27,740 nucleotides of DNA from JAHCHG01 sp038246645 (lineage in GTDB: Bacteria; Acidobacteriota; Blastocatellia; Pyrinomonadales; Pyrinomonadaceae): positions 1 through 27,740 of the forward strand of contig JBBRVS010000052.1 of NCBI GenBank assembly GCA_038246645.1. The letters are read 5' to 3'. The position numbers and the translations under genes were made by a program. The notes beneath the pieces are model-generated. The model was not told where the DNA came from. It worked only from the letters and a program-made list of their open reading frames with translations, and did no database searches. Shown in pieces: positions 6,436-14,353 of this stretch (its first letter is position 1; each line of letters begins with the position of its first letter).

Positions 6436-6897
6436 TTAATACCAAGCTTCAAAACTTGTTACTTTCCATTTGTCCGAATCTTTTTCTAAAATTATCCAAA
6501 CATTGCTGTAATGACCTACAACACGTTGTCGGTAAACTTTGTAATGCAAATTGATTTGATTGCCGTTTTCTTTGCGGTCGGCTAAGTCCCAAGACTTTAA
6601 AGTGTATTGATTTTCGCGCTCGCAATCAATTTTTACATTCGACTCGATTTGCTCACAATTACCGTTTTTCAAAATTTCAAAAGCTTTTTCGGCTTCGATT
6701 TCCGGCGTTTTATCACGAAACGGATTAAAAATAACAAAAAGGTCTGATCCCGGATCAACAGCAGCTCGGTCTTTGTATTTATAAAGCACGGAAGATTTAC
6801 CGGAAAAATACAATTGAGCGAAAACAAATAATAGTCCTGTCGCAATTAAAACAATCGGCAAACCGAATTTAAAGATTCTGCTGTTGAAAAAATTCAC
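6436..6897 (-). CDS. Single-pass membrane protein, unknown function
   Basis: No recognised family. A transmembrane segment (FGLPIVLIATGLLFVFAQLYF) near the N-terminus is followed by a soluble domain of about 115 residues with two cysteines (NCEQ and IDCERE) and an aromatic C-terminus, SFEAWY. There is no ATG. I place the start at the GTG at 6897, because GGAG lies six bases upstream (TTGGAGTTAAAAGTG); a TTG at 6915 is the longer alternative. The protein follows a 175-bp inverted-repeat element and precedes panC closely, so it is probably cotranscribed with it. Confidence 0.7.
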   Translation of the reverse strand: MNFFNSRIFKFGLPIVLIATGLLFVFAQLYFSGKSSVLYKYKDRAAVDPGSDLFVIFNPFRDKTPEIEAEKAFEILKNGNCEQIESNVKIDCERENQYTLKSWDLADRKENGNQINLHYKVYRQRVVGHYSNVWIILEKDSDKWKVTSFEAWY

Positions 6898-6944
6898 TTT
6901 TAACTCCAATGTCAAATTTTCGCTAAACTGTAAGTTCGATATTT

Positions 6945-7119
6945 TTAGAAGTTACGCAGTTGGAAAATAAATATCGAAAATAAAAGCGTTTTAATTTCGG
7001 AATAGATGAAAACTGATAGATCAAAGATGATAGATAAAACCCGCAGAAATCTATCAGTTATTATCTTTAATCTATCAACTACTGCCGAAGTTTTCCTTCT
7101 AAATCTGCGCAACTTCTAA
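6945..7119. mobile_element. 175-bp inverted-repeat (MITE-like) element
   Basis: The ends are TTAGAAGTTACGCAG (6945-6959) and CTGCGCAACTTCTAA (7105-7119), matching as inverted repeats at 14 of 15 positions. The interior contains a second, nested inverted repeat built from tgatagat/atctatca words with a roughly 7-bp periodicity. No ORF is present. It fills the gap between the nucleotidyltransferase and the membrane-protein gene. The ends differ from those of the TAAGC family, so it is a separate element type. Confidence 0.6.
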
Positions 7120-7148
7120 TTTTTATTTTTTATCGAATTCACAGTTTT

Positions 7149-7451
7149 TCACATTATATAAATAACCTCGGCTTCGGCTAAAACTCGTTGTCGGATAATT
7201 GGTTTCAGCCCGTCTTTCGGCACTAAATCAACCTTCTTTTTAACAATTTCTTCGAGTTCATTTTGAATTCTTCCAAGATCGAAAAAACTGATTCGTGCCT
7301 CGGATTTAAAGTTAACCAAAAAATCAAAATCGCTGGTTTCTGAAAAATCCCCGCGAACCTGCGAACCGAAAAGCGATAATTCCTTGATTTGATATTTTTC
7401 GCAAATTTCGGAAATTTTCTCTCTTGAATTTTGGATAATTTTCGGAATCAT
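7149..7451 (-). CDS. Minimal nucleotidyltransferase (MNT) domain protein, no HEPN partner
   Basis: A 100-residue protein of the MNT type. LFGSQVRGDFSETSDFDFLV gives the GS...DxD motif (Gly29-Ser30, Asp41, Asp43), and a third carboxylate is at KVDLV (Asp75). MNT proteins usually act as antitoxins that modify a HEPN toxin, with the two genes adjacent. Here no HEPN gene follows; the 175-bp inverted-repeat element and a membrane protein do. The ATG abuts the panB stop (TAAATG), so it is probably translated from the panB transcript. The catalytic residues look intact, so it could act on another substrate. Confidence 0.85.
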   Translation of the reverse strand: MIPKIIQNSREKISEICEKYQIKELSLFGSQVRGDFSETSDFDFLVNFKSEARISFFDLGRIQNELEEIVKKKVDLVPKDGLKPIIRQRVLAEAEVIYIM

Positions 7452-8309
7452 TTACTTTAATTCTTCTAAATCAACATCTTTCGGCAAACCGTAAGTTTCT
7501 TTTTCATTCGGATAATTTTGATCTTTGACGTCGCTTATCCAGTTTATAATCGCGTCCGACATAACTTCGCGGATGTTGGCATATTGGCGAACGAAACGCG
7601 GCAATCTGCCGAAACTCAAACCGACCAGATCGTGCAAGACCAGAACTTGTATATCGCATTCGGTTCCCGCGCCGATGCCGATGGTCGAGATCGTCAATTG
7701 ACTGGTAATAATTTGGGCGACTTCGCGCGGAACAAGTTCTAAGACTATCGCAAAAGCACCGGCTTCTTCAAGCAATTTCGCGTCTTCGATCAGGCGTTTG
7801 GCAGCATCGGCGGTTTTTCCCTGAACGCTGTAGCCGCCGAGTTTGTGAACCGATTGCGGCGTTAAACCGATGTGCGCGACGACCGGAATTTCTTCATCTA
7901 CCAGACGTTTAACCAACCCGACGCGGTTTCGTCCGCCTTCTAATTTTATCGCTTCCGCGCCGCCGTCTTTCATCAACGTCAGAGCGTTTCTGACGGTCGT
8001 ATTTTCGCCCGTGTGATAACTTCCGTACGGCATATCGGCGACGATCAGCGCATTATTTGCGCCGCGTTTAACGGCTTTGACGGCTGACAAGATTTCTTCC
8101 AGAGTTACGGGAATCGTGTTGCCGTAACCGTGTATGACATTTCCGATGCTGTCGCCGACGAGGATTATTTCCACGCCCGCTTCGTCAACGATTCGCGCCG
8201 AAGGATAATCGTAAGCCGTCAGACAGACGAGTTTTTCGCCCTTTTCCTTTGCCGCCCGCAGCGCGGGAACATAGATTTTTTCGGGTTTGTCGGGTTTAAG
8301 ATATGCCAT
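7452..8309 (-). CDS. panB: 3-methyl-2-oxobutanoate hydroxymethyltransferase
   Basis: First committed enzyme of pantothenate synthesis: it transfers a hydroxymethyl group from methylene-tetrahydrofolate to alpha-ketoisovalerate. The 285 residues match the family. TAYDYPSA, LVGDSIGN (Asp53, metal), VADMPYGSY (Asp92, metal), IKLEGG (Lys122/Glu124) and HIGLTPQSVHKLGGY are all in place. ATG at 8309. The TAA stop is immediately followed by the ATG of the nucleotidyltransferase. The upstream gap (8310-8514) contains 7-bp repeat arrays and no gene. Confidence 0.97.
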   Translation of the reverse strand: MAYLKPDKPEKIYVPALRAAKEKGEKLVCLTAYDYPSARIVDEAGVEIILVGDSIGNVIHGYGNTIPVTLEEILSAVKAVKRGANNALIVADMPYGSYHTGENTTVRNALTLMKDGGAEAIKLEGGRNRVGLVKRLVDEEIPVVAHIGLTPQSVHKLGGYSVQGKTADAAKRLIEDAKLLEEAGAFAIVLELVPREVAQIITSQLTISTIGIGAGTECDIQVLVLHDLVGLSFGRLPRFVRQYANIREVMSDAIINWISDVKDQNYPNEKETYGLPKDVDLEELK

Positions 8310-8334
8310 AAATGTTTGTATCTAATAATGTAAA

Positions 8335-8370
8335 GTTTAAAAGTGGAAAAGTTTAAATGTGAAAAAGTTT
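8335..8370. repeat. Degenerate heptad repeat (agtttaa/aagtgga/aatgtga)
   Basis: Words such as agtttaa, aagtgga and aatgtga recur with a period close to 7. The tract is related by inversion to the arrays at 8466-8512 and 9546-9600 (aaagtgaaaaagttt versus aaactttttcacttt). It lies just upstream of panB. Confidence 0.6.
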
Positions 8371-8465
8371 GTCCGGTATTTCGATTTCAGCTTTTAACAA
8401 AACCCTTTTGATAAAAGCTAAGAAAAATGTTTTGTAAATAAGTTCGGTTGAATCTAATGCCATAA

Positions 8466-8512
8466 ACTTTTTCACTTTTCCACTTTTTCACTTTTCCACT
8501 TTTTCACTTTTG
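8466..8512. repeat. Heptad-related repeat (cttttcca/ctttttca)
   Basis: Alternating ctttttca and cttttcca words lie immediately beyond the stop of the 8515-9447 gene. Closely similar sequence flanks the other side of that gene at 9546-9600. Confidence 0.8.
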
Positions 8513-8514
8513 TC

Positions 8515-9447
8515 TTACGCCGTGATAATGACGGCTTTTGTTCCGGTTAATTCGGTAAAATCTTTGGTAAAAATCGTGTCAACCTTTTGGATACTTCCGA
8601 TGCAATCGGCAATGTCCTTGGTTGAAATAAAACCTTCGTCAATATGCGCGATTGCCCATTTTGAAATATGCGAAGCTCTTTCCAGAGTTTCTTTGACGAG
8701 TTTTAGATATTGCGATTTGGTTTCGATAAAATCGCCGAGTTTGCCGACCTGTCTTTTTTCAAAATCGTCCCAGAAATCGTTGCCCGTTCTGAGCCATTCT
8801 TCGCGCCAGGCGGTCCAGCCCATATAGGTTTTCGGTTTTTGAATATGCGCCTGCGGCAACCTGAGAAACATCAGATCGGCTTGGTTTTCGGCGATAAATT
8901 CATCGGCGGTTTTGTTCTGGCAGATATTGTTTGCGCCGTTATTGACCGGTTCGGGAAAAACGCTCCAGAGCCTTCGGTAAACGGTTGAAAGCGGTTGGCG
9001 AAGTTCGCGTGTTTCGCCGTCGAATGACAAAACATAATCGCCGACGCTCATTCCGATTGACAGCGCAATGGCGCGGGCGGTCGGCGATGTAATGCGTTCG
9101 ATATTCTGCCGCACGTTATCAAACCACCACGAATCGGTTTCATTAAACCAGTTTCGCAAAGATTCATTTTGCAGCCGATAATGCGGCACATACGCATCTT
9201 CGAGAACTATATTAACATCTTCATCCGACAAAAATTCCGAATTGTTCTGAATGACGGCAACCGCTTTCGTCCAACCCGATTGCGTCAGATCATTTGCCAA
9301 AACCCGCGTATTCCAGCGTTTCAGATACGCACCGAGATTCGGCTCGTTGGAAAAGGGCAGAATCGCCGTTTTATATTTCAGACGGCGCAAAATATTGAGT
9401 TCAAAAGCCAGCCAGCCCTTCGGTGTAATTGTTGATTGATTGTGCAT
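8515..9447 (-). CDS. D12-class DNA adenine methylase-like protein, probably inactive
   Basis: 310 residues; I assign the fold only tentatively. The N-terminal ILPFSNEPNLGAYLKRW with RVLANDLTQSG resembles the FxGxGxx...NDxN region of D12-type (Dam-like) N6-adenine methylases, and the overall order of segments is compatible. The catalytic (D/N)PPY motif is not present: the equivalent place appears to read ADLMFLRLPQAH. The SAM loop also lacks its glycine pair. This suggests a methylase-derived protein that may bind DNA without modifying it. ATG at 9447. The gene is bracketed by near-identical repeat tracts and has no restriction partner beside it. Alternatively it is an unrelated conserved hypothetical. 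Confidence 0.55.
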   Translation of the reverse strand: MHNQSTITPKGWLAFELNILRRLKYKTAILPFSNEPNLGAYLKRWNTRVLANDLTQSGWTKAVAVIQNNSEFLSDEDVNIVLEDAYVPHYRLQNESLRNWFNETDSWWFDNVRQNIERITSPTARAIALSIGMSVGDYVLSFDGETRELRQPLSTVYRRLWSVFPEPVNNGANNICQNKTADEFIAENQADLMFLRLPQAHIQKPKTYMGWTAWREEWLRTGNDFWDDFEKRQVGKLGDFIETKSQYLKLVKETLERASHISKWAIAHIDEGFISTKDIADCIGSIQKVDTIFTKDFTELTGTKAVIITA

Positions 9448-9545
9448 ATTCTTAGAAAGCGAAAAAGTTTAACTTCGCTCACCGGATAATCTTTTTCAAA
9501 TAAAAGCTTTCTACTTTTCAAAAACTTCTGTTTTTAGAAGCGTAA

Positions 9546-9600
9546 AAACTTTTTCACTTTTTCACCTTTAAACTTTTTCACTTTTTCACTTTTTTACTTT
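9546..9600. repeat. Heptad-related repeat (actttttc)n
   Basis: Repeated aactttttcactttttcac words run up to the stop of the HD-GYP gene at 9601. The same words occur at 8466-8512 on the far side of the methylase-like gene. Confidence 0.8.
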
Positions 9601-10209
9601 TCAAGAATTTTCCGCGTAAGATTCCAGTTCGCGCAAACCTTCGAGGAGCAGAAACGCTTTAACGACTTTCGGATCAAATTCGATTCCCGCCCATTCGCTT
9701 AAATATCTTCCGGCTTCCGAAGCCGAGATCGCCACGCTGTACGGGCGGCTGTCGGTCAGCGCGGAATACGTGTCAGCGACGCGCAAAATCCGGGCGGCAA
9801 GCGGAATTTGTTCGTGTTCGAGCGCGTCCGGATAGCCGCTGCCGTTCCACCATTCGTGATGCCAGCGCACCAGTAGCTGTACGGCGCGGTTAAATCCGCG
9901 TTTTGCCGCTTCTTGTTCACCGATCACGGGATGCCTCTGCATATCAATCCGCTCGTCATCACGCAGAATGCGGTTACTGTTGATGTAATCACGATTCATC
10001 ACGACTTCGCCGATGTCGTGAATGAGCGCGGCATGGCGCAGAGCCTGACGGTCGTGCGAAGCGAGATTGAATTTTTGCGCGAGTGCTTCGCTAATGGCGG
10101 CAATCCGAACAGCGTGGTTGTGTGCATAGCCTTCAAATTCATCCATCGCCGCCGCCATTTTCAGCAGGCGGTCTTCAAATTTGGCTTCTTGTGCAGAAGA
10201 AATATCCAT
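9601..10209 (-). CDS. HD-GYP domain phosphohydrolase
   Basis: HD-GYP proteins are metal-dependent phosphodiesterases, many of which degrade cyclic di-GMP. From the ATG at 10209 the 202 residues consist almost entirely of this domain: HD at 64-65 (ALIHDIGE), HHEWWNGSGYP (117-127, the GYP signature) and RVADTYSALT (143-152). There is no receiver or sensor domain, so regulation is not evident. An in-frame TTG seven codons upstream is possible, but neither start has a clear Shine-Dalgarno sequence. Both flanks are non-coding: a repeat tract downstream and a hairpin at 10334-10371 upstream. Confidence 0.92.
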   Translation of the reverse strand: MDISSAQEAKFEDRLLKMAAAMDEFEGYAHNHAVRIAAISEALAQKFNLASHDRQALRHAALIHDIGEVVMNRDYINSNRILRDDERIDMQRHPVIGEQEAAKRGFNRAVQLLVRWHHEWWNGSGYPDALEHEQIPLAARILRVADTYSALTDSRPYSVAISASEAGRYLSEWAGIEFDPKVVKAFLLLEGLRELESYAENS

Positions 10210-10333
10210 ATCAAATAAAAAACTAAACAATGGCGGATTAAAATAAAAGATTTTACGCGAGTTTCAAAACCGGAATAATTGATAATTTAAAATCTAATAT
10301 TCGGAGAAACAAAAGGTTAATAATGCAGAAACA

Positions 10334-10371
10334 CGCACGAAGTCGGCGGATGTTTGTCCTCACTTCGTGCG
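10334..10371. other. Hairpin between the J-domain gene and the HD-GYP gene
   Basis: Arms cgcacgaagt (10334-10343) and acttcgtgcg (10362-10371) form a perfect 10-bp stem with an 18-base loop. On the minus strand the second arm is followed by TGTTTCTG, a poor U-tract, so it could be a weak terminator after the J-domain gene, an attenuator or an extragenic palindrome. Confidence 0.55.
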
Positions 10372-10431
10372 GGCTTTGGCATCATTCGTTAAAAAAATTA
10401 TAATATAAAACGCAAATCCGTATCAGTTTAA

Positions 10432-12018
10432 CTATTTCTTTTGCAGCCTGTCGAGCAGAGCCAGCGCATCACGGTCTTCGGGCGCAATTGCCAGTAATCG
10501 GTTGAGTTCGCCTTCGGCACGTTTTTTCAAGCCGATATGGACAAAAAGTTCTGCCAACATTAAACGGAAATTTACATTTTGCGGCTCGAATTTAATGGCG
10601 GTTTGTAATTCGGCTTCGGCTTTGTGGAGATTTTTCTTATCAAATGAAAGCGATTTTCCGTAATAAGCGTGATAACGGGCATTTTTTTCGTCAAAATGAA
10701 CGGCGCGGGCGAAAAACGGAACGGCTTCTTCAAATTCATTTTCCTGCAAAAGATTCAAGCCCCATTCAAAATTTTCTGCCGCTTGTTCGGCTTGTTTGCT
10801 CAGATTCGATTCGTCGGCAGAAATACCGGATTTTTCTCTTTCCTTTAATTCTGCTAATTCCTTACGCATTTTATAATTGTATAAATCGCGTGAGCTGTCG
10901 ATTTTTAATGTTTCATACGCGTGGGCAAGATTTGTAAAAGCCGTTTGAATACGCCGGTGAAATTCCTCGTTTTTATGAAAAAGATCAGGGTGATATTTTT
11001 TAGCCTGAGCAAAATAGGCTTTTTTGATTTCCGGCGTTTCGGCTTCCAATGTAACACCGATGGTTTCGTATAAATTAGCCGCATTTTCCACTCTTTCCAA
11101 ATATTCCTGAAGCAATTTTCCTTCATCCACCACTTCGGTTTCTACCGCCGGTTTTTCCGGTTTGGCGGATTTTGTTTCTTTACCGGTTACCGAAGGCAGT
11201 TCGGTCGGAGTCGAAACGGGCGTTTCGGGGTTTTCTATTTGGCTTTCCATCACAAGCCGGAGTTTTGCCGATAAAATTTCGGAAATTTTAGTTTCGGAAA
11301 GCGCACAATCCCAGTTTTGACGATAAAGAAAACCGCCGAGCCAAAGACCGTAAAGAACTTGCCGCGTCACGTTTTCAGGCAAACCGCTGACATCGTCAAT
11401 TTCGTCAATTGTCAGAAAAGATTTTTCAAACCGCGATAAAACAAAGGCTTCGTGTGATTGAAGAGTAAGATCAAAACTCGAATCGGGTTTGATACCGAAA
11501 GATTCCTGATTCGATTTAAATCGGTTTGCAATATCCTCCGGCGAAATATCTCGTGAAAAATCGAGCAGCAATTTTTGCAGATCAACTTCAAAACGAATAT
11601 CTTCCTTAATGCGTGCCAGCGAACTGAAAGTCCATTCGCCCGAATCCCAAACCAGACAAAATTTGATTATTTCTTCGATTTGTCGGCTGACGAGTTTTCC
11701 GACATCCGGCGGCGAAATAATGTTTTGCGCCACCAGATGTGCGCTCAATTCCATATCATTGGCAGCATTCGGCACCGTCAGAAGTTGTTCATTGGTGACC
11801 TTGTTTTCGCTTAAAGCCATTGAAAAAAGGCGATGCTGACGCAGATTTGACACGGCAAAAACGACTTTGCCGCTATTTAAATAGATGACAATTTTCTGGT
11901 CATCTTTTGTCAGACGGAAAGAACCGCTCAAATTCGCCTCGGTCGTTTCAATAAGAAGTTCGGCAAACCTGTGTTCGCTTAAATTTCCTTTTATTTCAAG
12001 TTTGGTTTGGGGACTCAT
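10432..12018 (-). CDS. DUF4388 / J-domain / TPR protein
   Basis: A three-part cytoplasmic protein of 528 residues. Residues 1 to about 250 contain a DUF4388 (PATAN-like) region (LSEHRFAELLIETTEANLSG, IVIYLNSGKVVFA, SGEWTF), found in gliding and signalling proteins. Residues 261-300 are a Pro/Glu/Lys-rich linker. Residues 316-382 are a J domain with the HPD motif at 343-345 (KYHPDLFHKN), the site that stimulates DnaK ATPase. Residues 410-528 hold three TPR-like helical repeats (NFEWGLNLLQENEFEEAVPF onward). The combination suggests an adaptor that recruits DnaK to a partner (inference). No dnaK or grpE is nearby. ATG at 12018, adjacent to an AT-only palindrome (12018-12035). Confidence 0.88.
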   Translation of the reverse strand: MSPQTKLEIKGNLSEHRFAELLIETTEANLSGSFRLTKDDQKIVIYLNSGKVVFAVSNLRQHRLFSMALSENKVTNEQLLTVPNAANDMELSAHLVAQNIISPPDVGKLVSRQIEEIIKFCLVWDSGEWTFSSLARIKEDIRFEVDLQKLLLDFSRDISPEDIANRFKSNQESFGIKPDSSFDLTLQSHEAFVLSRFEKSFLTIDEIDDVSGLPENVTRQVLYGLWLGGFLYRQNWDCALSETKISEILSAKLRLVMESQIENPETPVSTPTELPSVTGKETKSAKPEKPAVETEVVDEGKLLQEYLERVENAANLYETIGVTLEAETPEIKKAYFAQAKKYHPDLFHKNEEFHRRIQTAFTNLAHAYETLKIDSSRDLYNYKMRKELAELKEREKSGISADESNLSKQAEQAAENFEWGLNLLQENEFEEAVPFFARAVHFDEKNARYHAYYGKSLSFDKKNLHKAEAELQTAIKFEPQNVNFRLMLAELFVHIGLKKRAEGELNRLLAIAPEDRDALALLDRLQKK

Positions 12019-12306
12019 TTTATTTGTAAATAAAAGAAGGAGATTAGGGTTTGAATGTTTTTTGAAAAGCCGGAGAGTTACCGACCGGTTTATATCATAA
12101 CAAATTTACCGATAAAATGTTAGGAAAAAAATGTTTGTCAAATTTTACCGCTGATTTTTATTTAGCCGGAGAAAAATAACGCCGTGAAAAGCGGCTGATT
12201 TTGATAAATTTCGTGAAAGAAATTACGGGTTTGACCGAAGGCAAAAAAATTGAGAAAGTTTCTCAAGATCGGTTTTCGGAATTTACTGTTTAACCCTTTT
12301 AAGTTG
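12019..12306. other. Non-coding divergent region
   Basis: 288 bp between the divergent J-domain and GNAT genes. I see AT-rich DNA and no convincing gene, terminator or repeat. It must hold the promoters for both sides, but no hexamer pair stands out. Confidence 0.5.
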
Positions 12307-13050
12307 ATGAAAAATAAGACTATAGAAATCCGCGAAGTCGAAACTATTGAAGAACTCGACACGTGTCTGGATTTGCAGAGAGAAGTTTTCGGTTTTAGTG
12401 ATCTGGAAGTTTCGCCGCGCCGCTATTTGATCGTCGCCAAACAATCGGGCGGTTTTACTTTGGGAGCGTTTGACGGCGGAAAAATGGTCGGTTTGGCAAT
12501 TACGGTTCCGGCATTTCAAGGCGAGAAACGCTTCTTTTATTCACATATGGCGGCGGTTTCGCCCGAATATCAAGGTTGCGGAATCGGCACAAAATTAAAG
12601 TGGGCGCAGCGGACGCGTGCTTTGGAGAGAAACGTAAAATTTATCAAATGGACGTTTCAGCCGGTTTTGGCGCGAAATGCTTTTTTTAATCTCGAAAAAC
12701 TCGGCGCGGTCATTCGCCGCTATATTCCGAATTTTTACGGCACGGGTTTCTCGAATTCCGGCGTTCAATCCGAACTCGAAAGCGACCGCGTTTATGCCGA
12801 TTGGGAACTTGAAAGCGAAAAGGTGATCGCGCTTTCAAAAAACGAAATTTTCGAGGAAAAACGCGAAATCGTAAAAACAGTTGAAATTCCGCAGGATTGG
12901 AACGCGCTTTTAAAGACAGATGTGCAAACCGCAAAAAACGAGCAAGACCGAATCAAAAGAGAATTTCAACAGGCATTTTCCGAAAGTTTGATTTGCGGAG
13001 GTTTTCGCCGCGACGAAAATCAGCCGCAATATGTGTTTTTTAATCAATAA
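12307..13050 (+). CDS. GNAT-family acetyltransferase (COG3375-like)
   Basis: A GNAT fold protein of 247 residues from the ATG at 12307; a longer TTG start at 12250 would add an unlikely basic leader. The CoA-binding motif A is MAAVSPEYQGCGIGTKLKWAQ (81-101, Q-x-x-G-x-G). It is followed by FIKWTFQPVLARNAFFNLEKLGA, where the conserved LxxxNAxFNxxKLG pattern marks the COG3375 group. Substrates of this group are poorly known, and some members sit near menaquinone-related genes. Here the next gene is a Rieske oxygenase, in the same direction and 13 nt away from the chosen start, so the two are probably cotranscribed. Confidence 0.85.
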   Translation: MKNKTIEIREVETIEELDTCLDLQREVFGFSDLEVSPRRYLIVAKQSGGFTLGAFDGGKMVGLAITVPAFQGEKRFFYSHMAAVSPEYQGCGIGTKLKWAQRTRALERNVKFIKWTFQPVLARNAFFNLEKLGAVIRRYIPNFYGTGFSNSGVQSELESDRVYADWELESEKVIALSKNEIFEEKREIVKTVEIPQDWNALLKTDVQTAKNEQDRIKREFQQAFSESLICGGFRRDENQPQYVFFNQ

Positions 13051-13063
13051 AATTAAAGTAGAA

Positions 13064-14083
13064 ATGCCGATTTTTCATATAAACCCGGACATACGCCGCG
13101 CCGAAACGCTTTCGTCGGAATTTTACGCGGACGAGAAATATTTCGACGAATCAAAGGAAAAAATCTTTGCGCGAAGCTGGCAGCTTGTCGGTCGCGCCGG
13201 AGAGATCGAAAATCTCAAACCGCAGACGATTTTGGAAAATTTTTTGGACGAACCGATTTTATTGACAAAAAACGGCGAAAAAATAAATTGCCTGTCAAAC
13301 GTCTGCACGCATCGCGGGAATATTCTCCTTGAAAACGATTGCCGGGCAAACGGAATCCGCTGCGGTTATCACGGCAGACGTTTTGATTTGAGCGGAAAAT
13401 TTCTCTCGATGCCGGAATTTGAAGAAGCGGAAAATTTTCCGTCGGAAAAAGACGATTTGCCGAAAATTCCTTTCGAAATCTGGCAAAATTTTATCTTTGC
13501 TTCGATAAATCCGCCGGCGAATTTGGGCGAATTTATCGGCGAAATGAAAGAAATCCGGGCAGATTTCGAGTTTGATAAACTGAACTTTCATTCGGCGAAG
13601 GATTATTCCGTCAAAGCGCATTGGGCTTTGTATTGCGAAAATTATCTCGAAGGTTTTCACATTCCGTTTGTTCATAAATCCTTGAATGAAGCGATTGATT
13701 ACGGCAGTTATACGACGGAAACTTTCCGCTTTTCGAGTCTGCAAACGGGTTTTGACGATCAAGGCAAAATCGCCGCGCATTATTTTTTTATTTTTCCGAA
13801 TCTGATGTTTAATTTTTATCCGTGGGGAATTTCCGTGAATATCGTCAAGCCGCTCAAAAAAGACCTGACGCGCGTTTCGTATTTAACCTTTATTAATGAT
13901 GAAACAAAACGAAATAAAGGCGCAGGCGCAGATCTGGAAACCGTCGAATTTGAAGATCAAGCGATTGTCGAATCCGTGCAAAAAGGTATAAGTTCGAGAT
14001 TTTACGAAAATGGCAGATATTCGCCGACGAGAGAACAGGGAACTCATCATTTTCACCGCTTGATTGCTGAATTTATGAATTGA
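13064..14083 (+). CDS. Rieske [2Fe-2S] aromatic-ring-hydroxylating-type oxygenase, large subunit
   Basis: 339 residues from ATG 13064; an ATG at 13031 would overlap the GNAT gene. The Rieske cluster ligands are Cys81-x-His83 and Cys100-x2-His103 (CTHRG ... CGYHGRRFD). The catalytic domain has ENYLEGFHIPFVH, where His199 and His204 are the mononuclear-iron histidines, and a candidate carboxylate in FEDQAIVESVQ. This layout resembles the alpha subunits of choline/carnitine monooxygenase-like enzymes and of ring-hydroxylating dioxygenases. No reductase or ferredoxin gene is adjacent, so electron supply must come from elsewhere and the substrate is not inferable. The end of the gene carries the promoter of mazE. 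Confidence 0.9.
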   Translation: MPIFHINPDIRRAETLSSEFYADEKYFDESKEKIFARSWQLVGRAGEIENLKPQTILENFLDEPILLTKNGEKINCLSNVCTHRGNILLENDCRANGIRCGYHGRRFDLSGKFLSMPEFEEAENFPSEKDDLPKIPFEIWQNFIFASINPPANLGEFIGEMKEIRADFEFDKLNFHSAKDYSVKAHWALYCENYLEGFHIPFVHKSLNEAIDYGSYTTETFRFSSLQTGFDDQGKIAAHYFFIFPNLMFNFYPWGISVNIVKPLKKDLTRVSYLTFINDETKRNKGAGADLETVEFEDQAIVESVQKGISSRFYENGRYSPTREQGTHHFHRLIAEFMN

Positions 14084-14109
14084 TTTTTTGGTATTACTTC
14101 GGTTATACT
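14080..14109 (+). promoter_or_regulatory. Promoter for mazE-mazF-ligA, apparently leaderless
   Basis: TTGATT (14080-14085) and TATACT (14104-14109) are separated by 18 bp. The mazE ATG begins at 14117, only seven bases after the -10 box, so transcription would start at or next to the ATG. No Shine-Dalgarno sequence exists in between. The -35 box overlaps the last codons of the Rieske gene. Confidence 0.6.
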
Positions 14110-14116
14110 GACGACT

Positions 14117-14353
14117 ATGAAAACAGCAATTTCAGTGCCGAATGATGTATTTGAAAGAATTGACAGATATGCAAAAAAGAAGAAAATCTCGCGTAGCCAA
14201 CTTTTTTCGAAAGCAGCTGAAGAGTATCTGGACAAACTGGAAAGAGAAGATATAACAGCAAATTTGAACGAAGTTTATGCAAAAGAAGATTCATCAGTTG
14301 ATCCTGTTTTGTTCAAAATGGCGATGCTTTCTTTGCCAAAAGAGGAGTGGTAA
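14117..14353 (+). CDS. mazE: MazE-type ribbon-helix-helix antitoxin
   Basis: Antitoxin for the adjacent MazF toxin and likely autorepressor. The N-terminal MKTAISVPNDVFERIDRYAKKKKISRSQLFSKAAEEYL is a ribbon-helix-helix fold of the type found with ChpA/MazF partners. The acidic C-terminus (VYAKEDSSVDPVLFKMA) is the likely toxin-binding tail. 78 residues. The ATG at 14117 lies at the predicted transcription start, and the TAA stop is directly followed by the mazF ATG. The gene symbol is by function and synteny; the DNA-binding fold is ribbon-helix-helix, not the AbrB fold of E. coli MazE. Confidence 0.88.
   Translation: MKTAISVPNDVFERIDRYAKKKKISRSQLFSKAAEEYLDKLEREDITANLNEVYAKEDSSVDPVLFKMAMLSLPKEEW

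Noticed and set aside
8515..9447. Active DNA methyltransferase paired with the Mrr-like nuclease as a restriction-modification system
   Set aside because: No PPY motif is visible, the genes are about 8 kb apart, and Mrr-type enzymes do not need a protective methylase.
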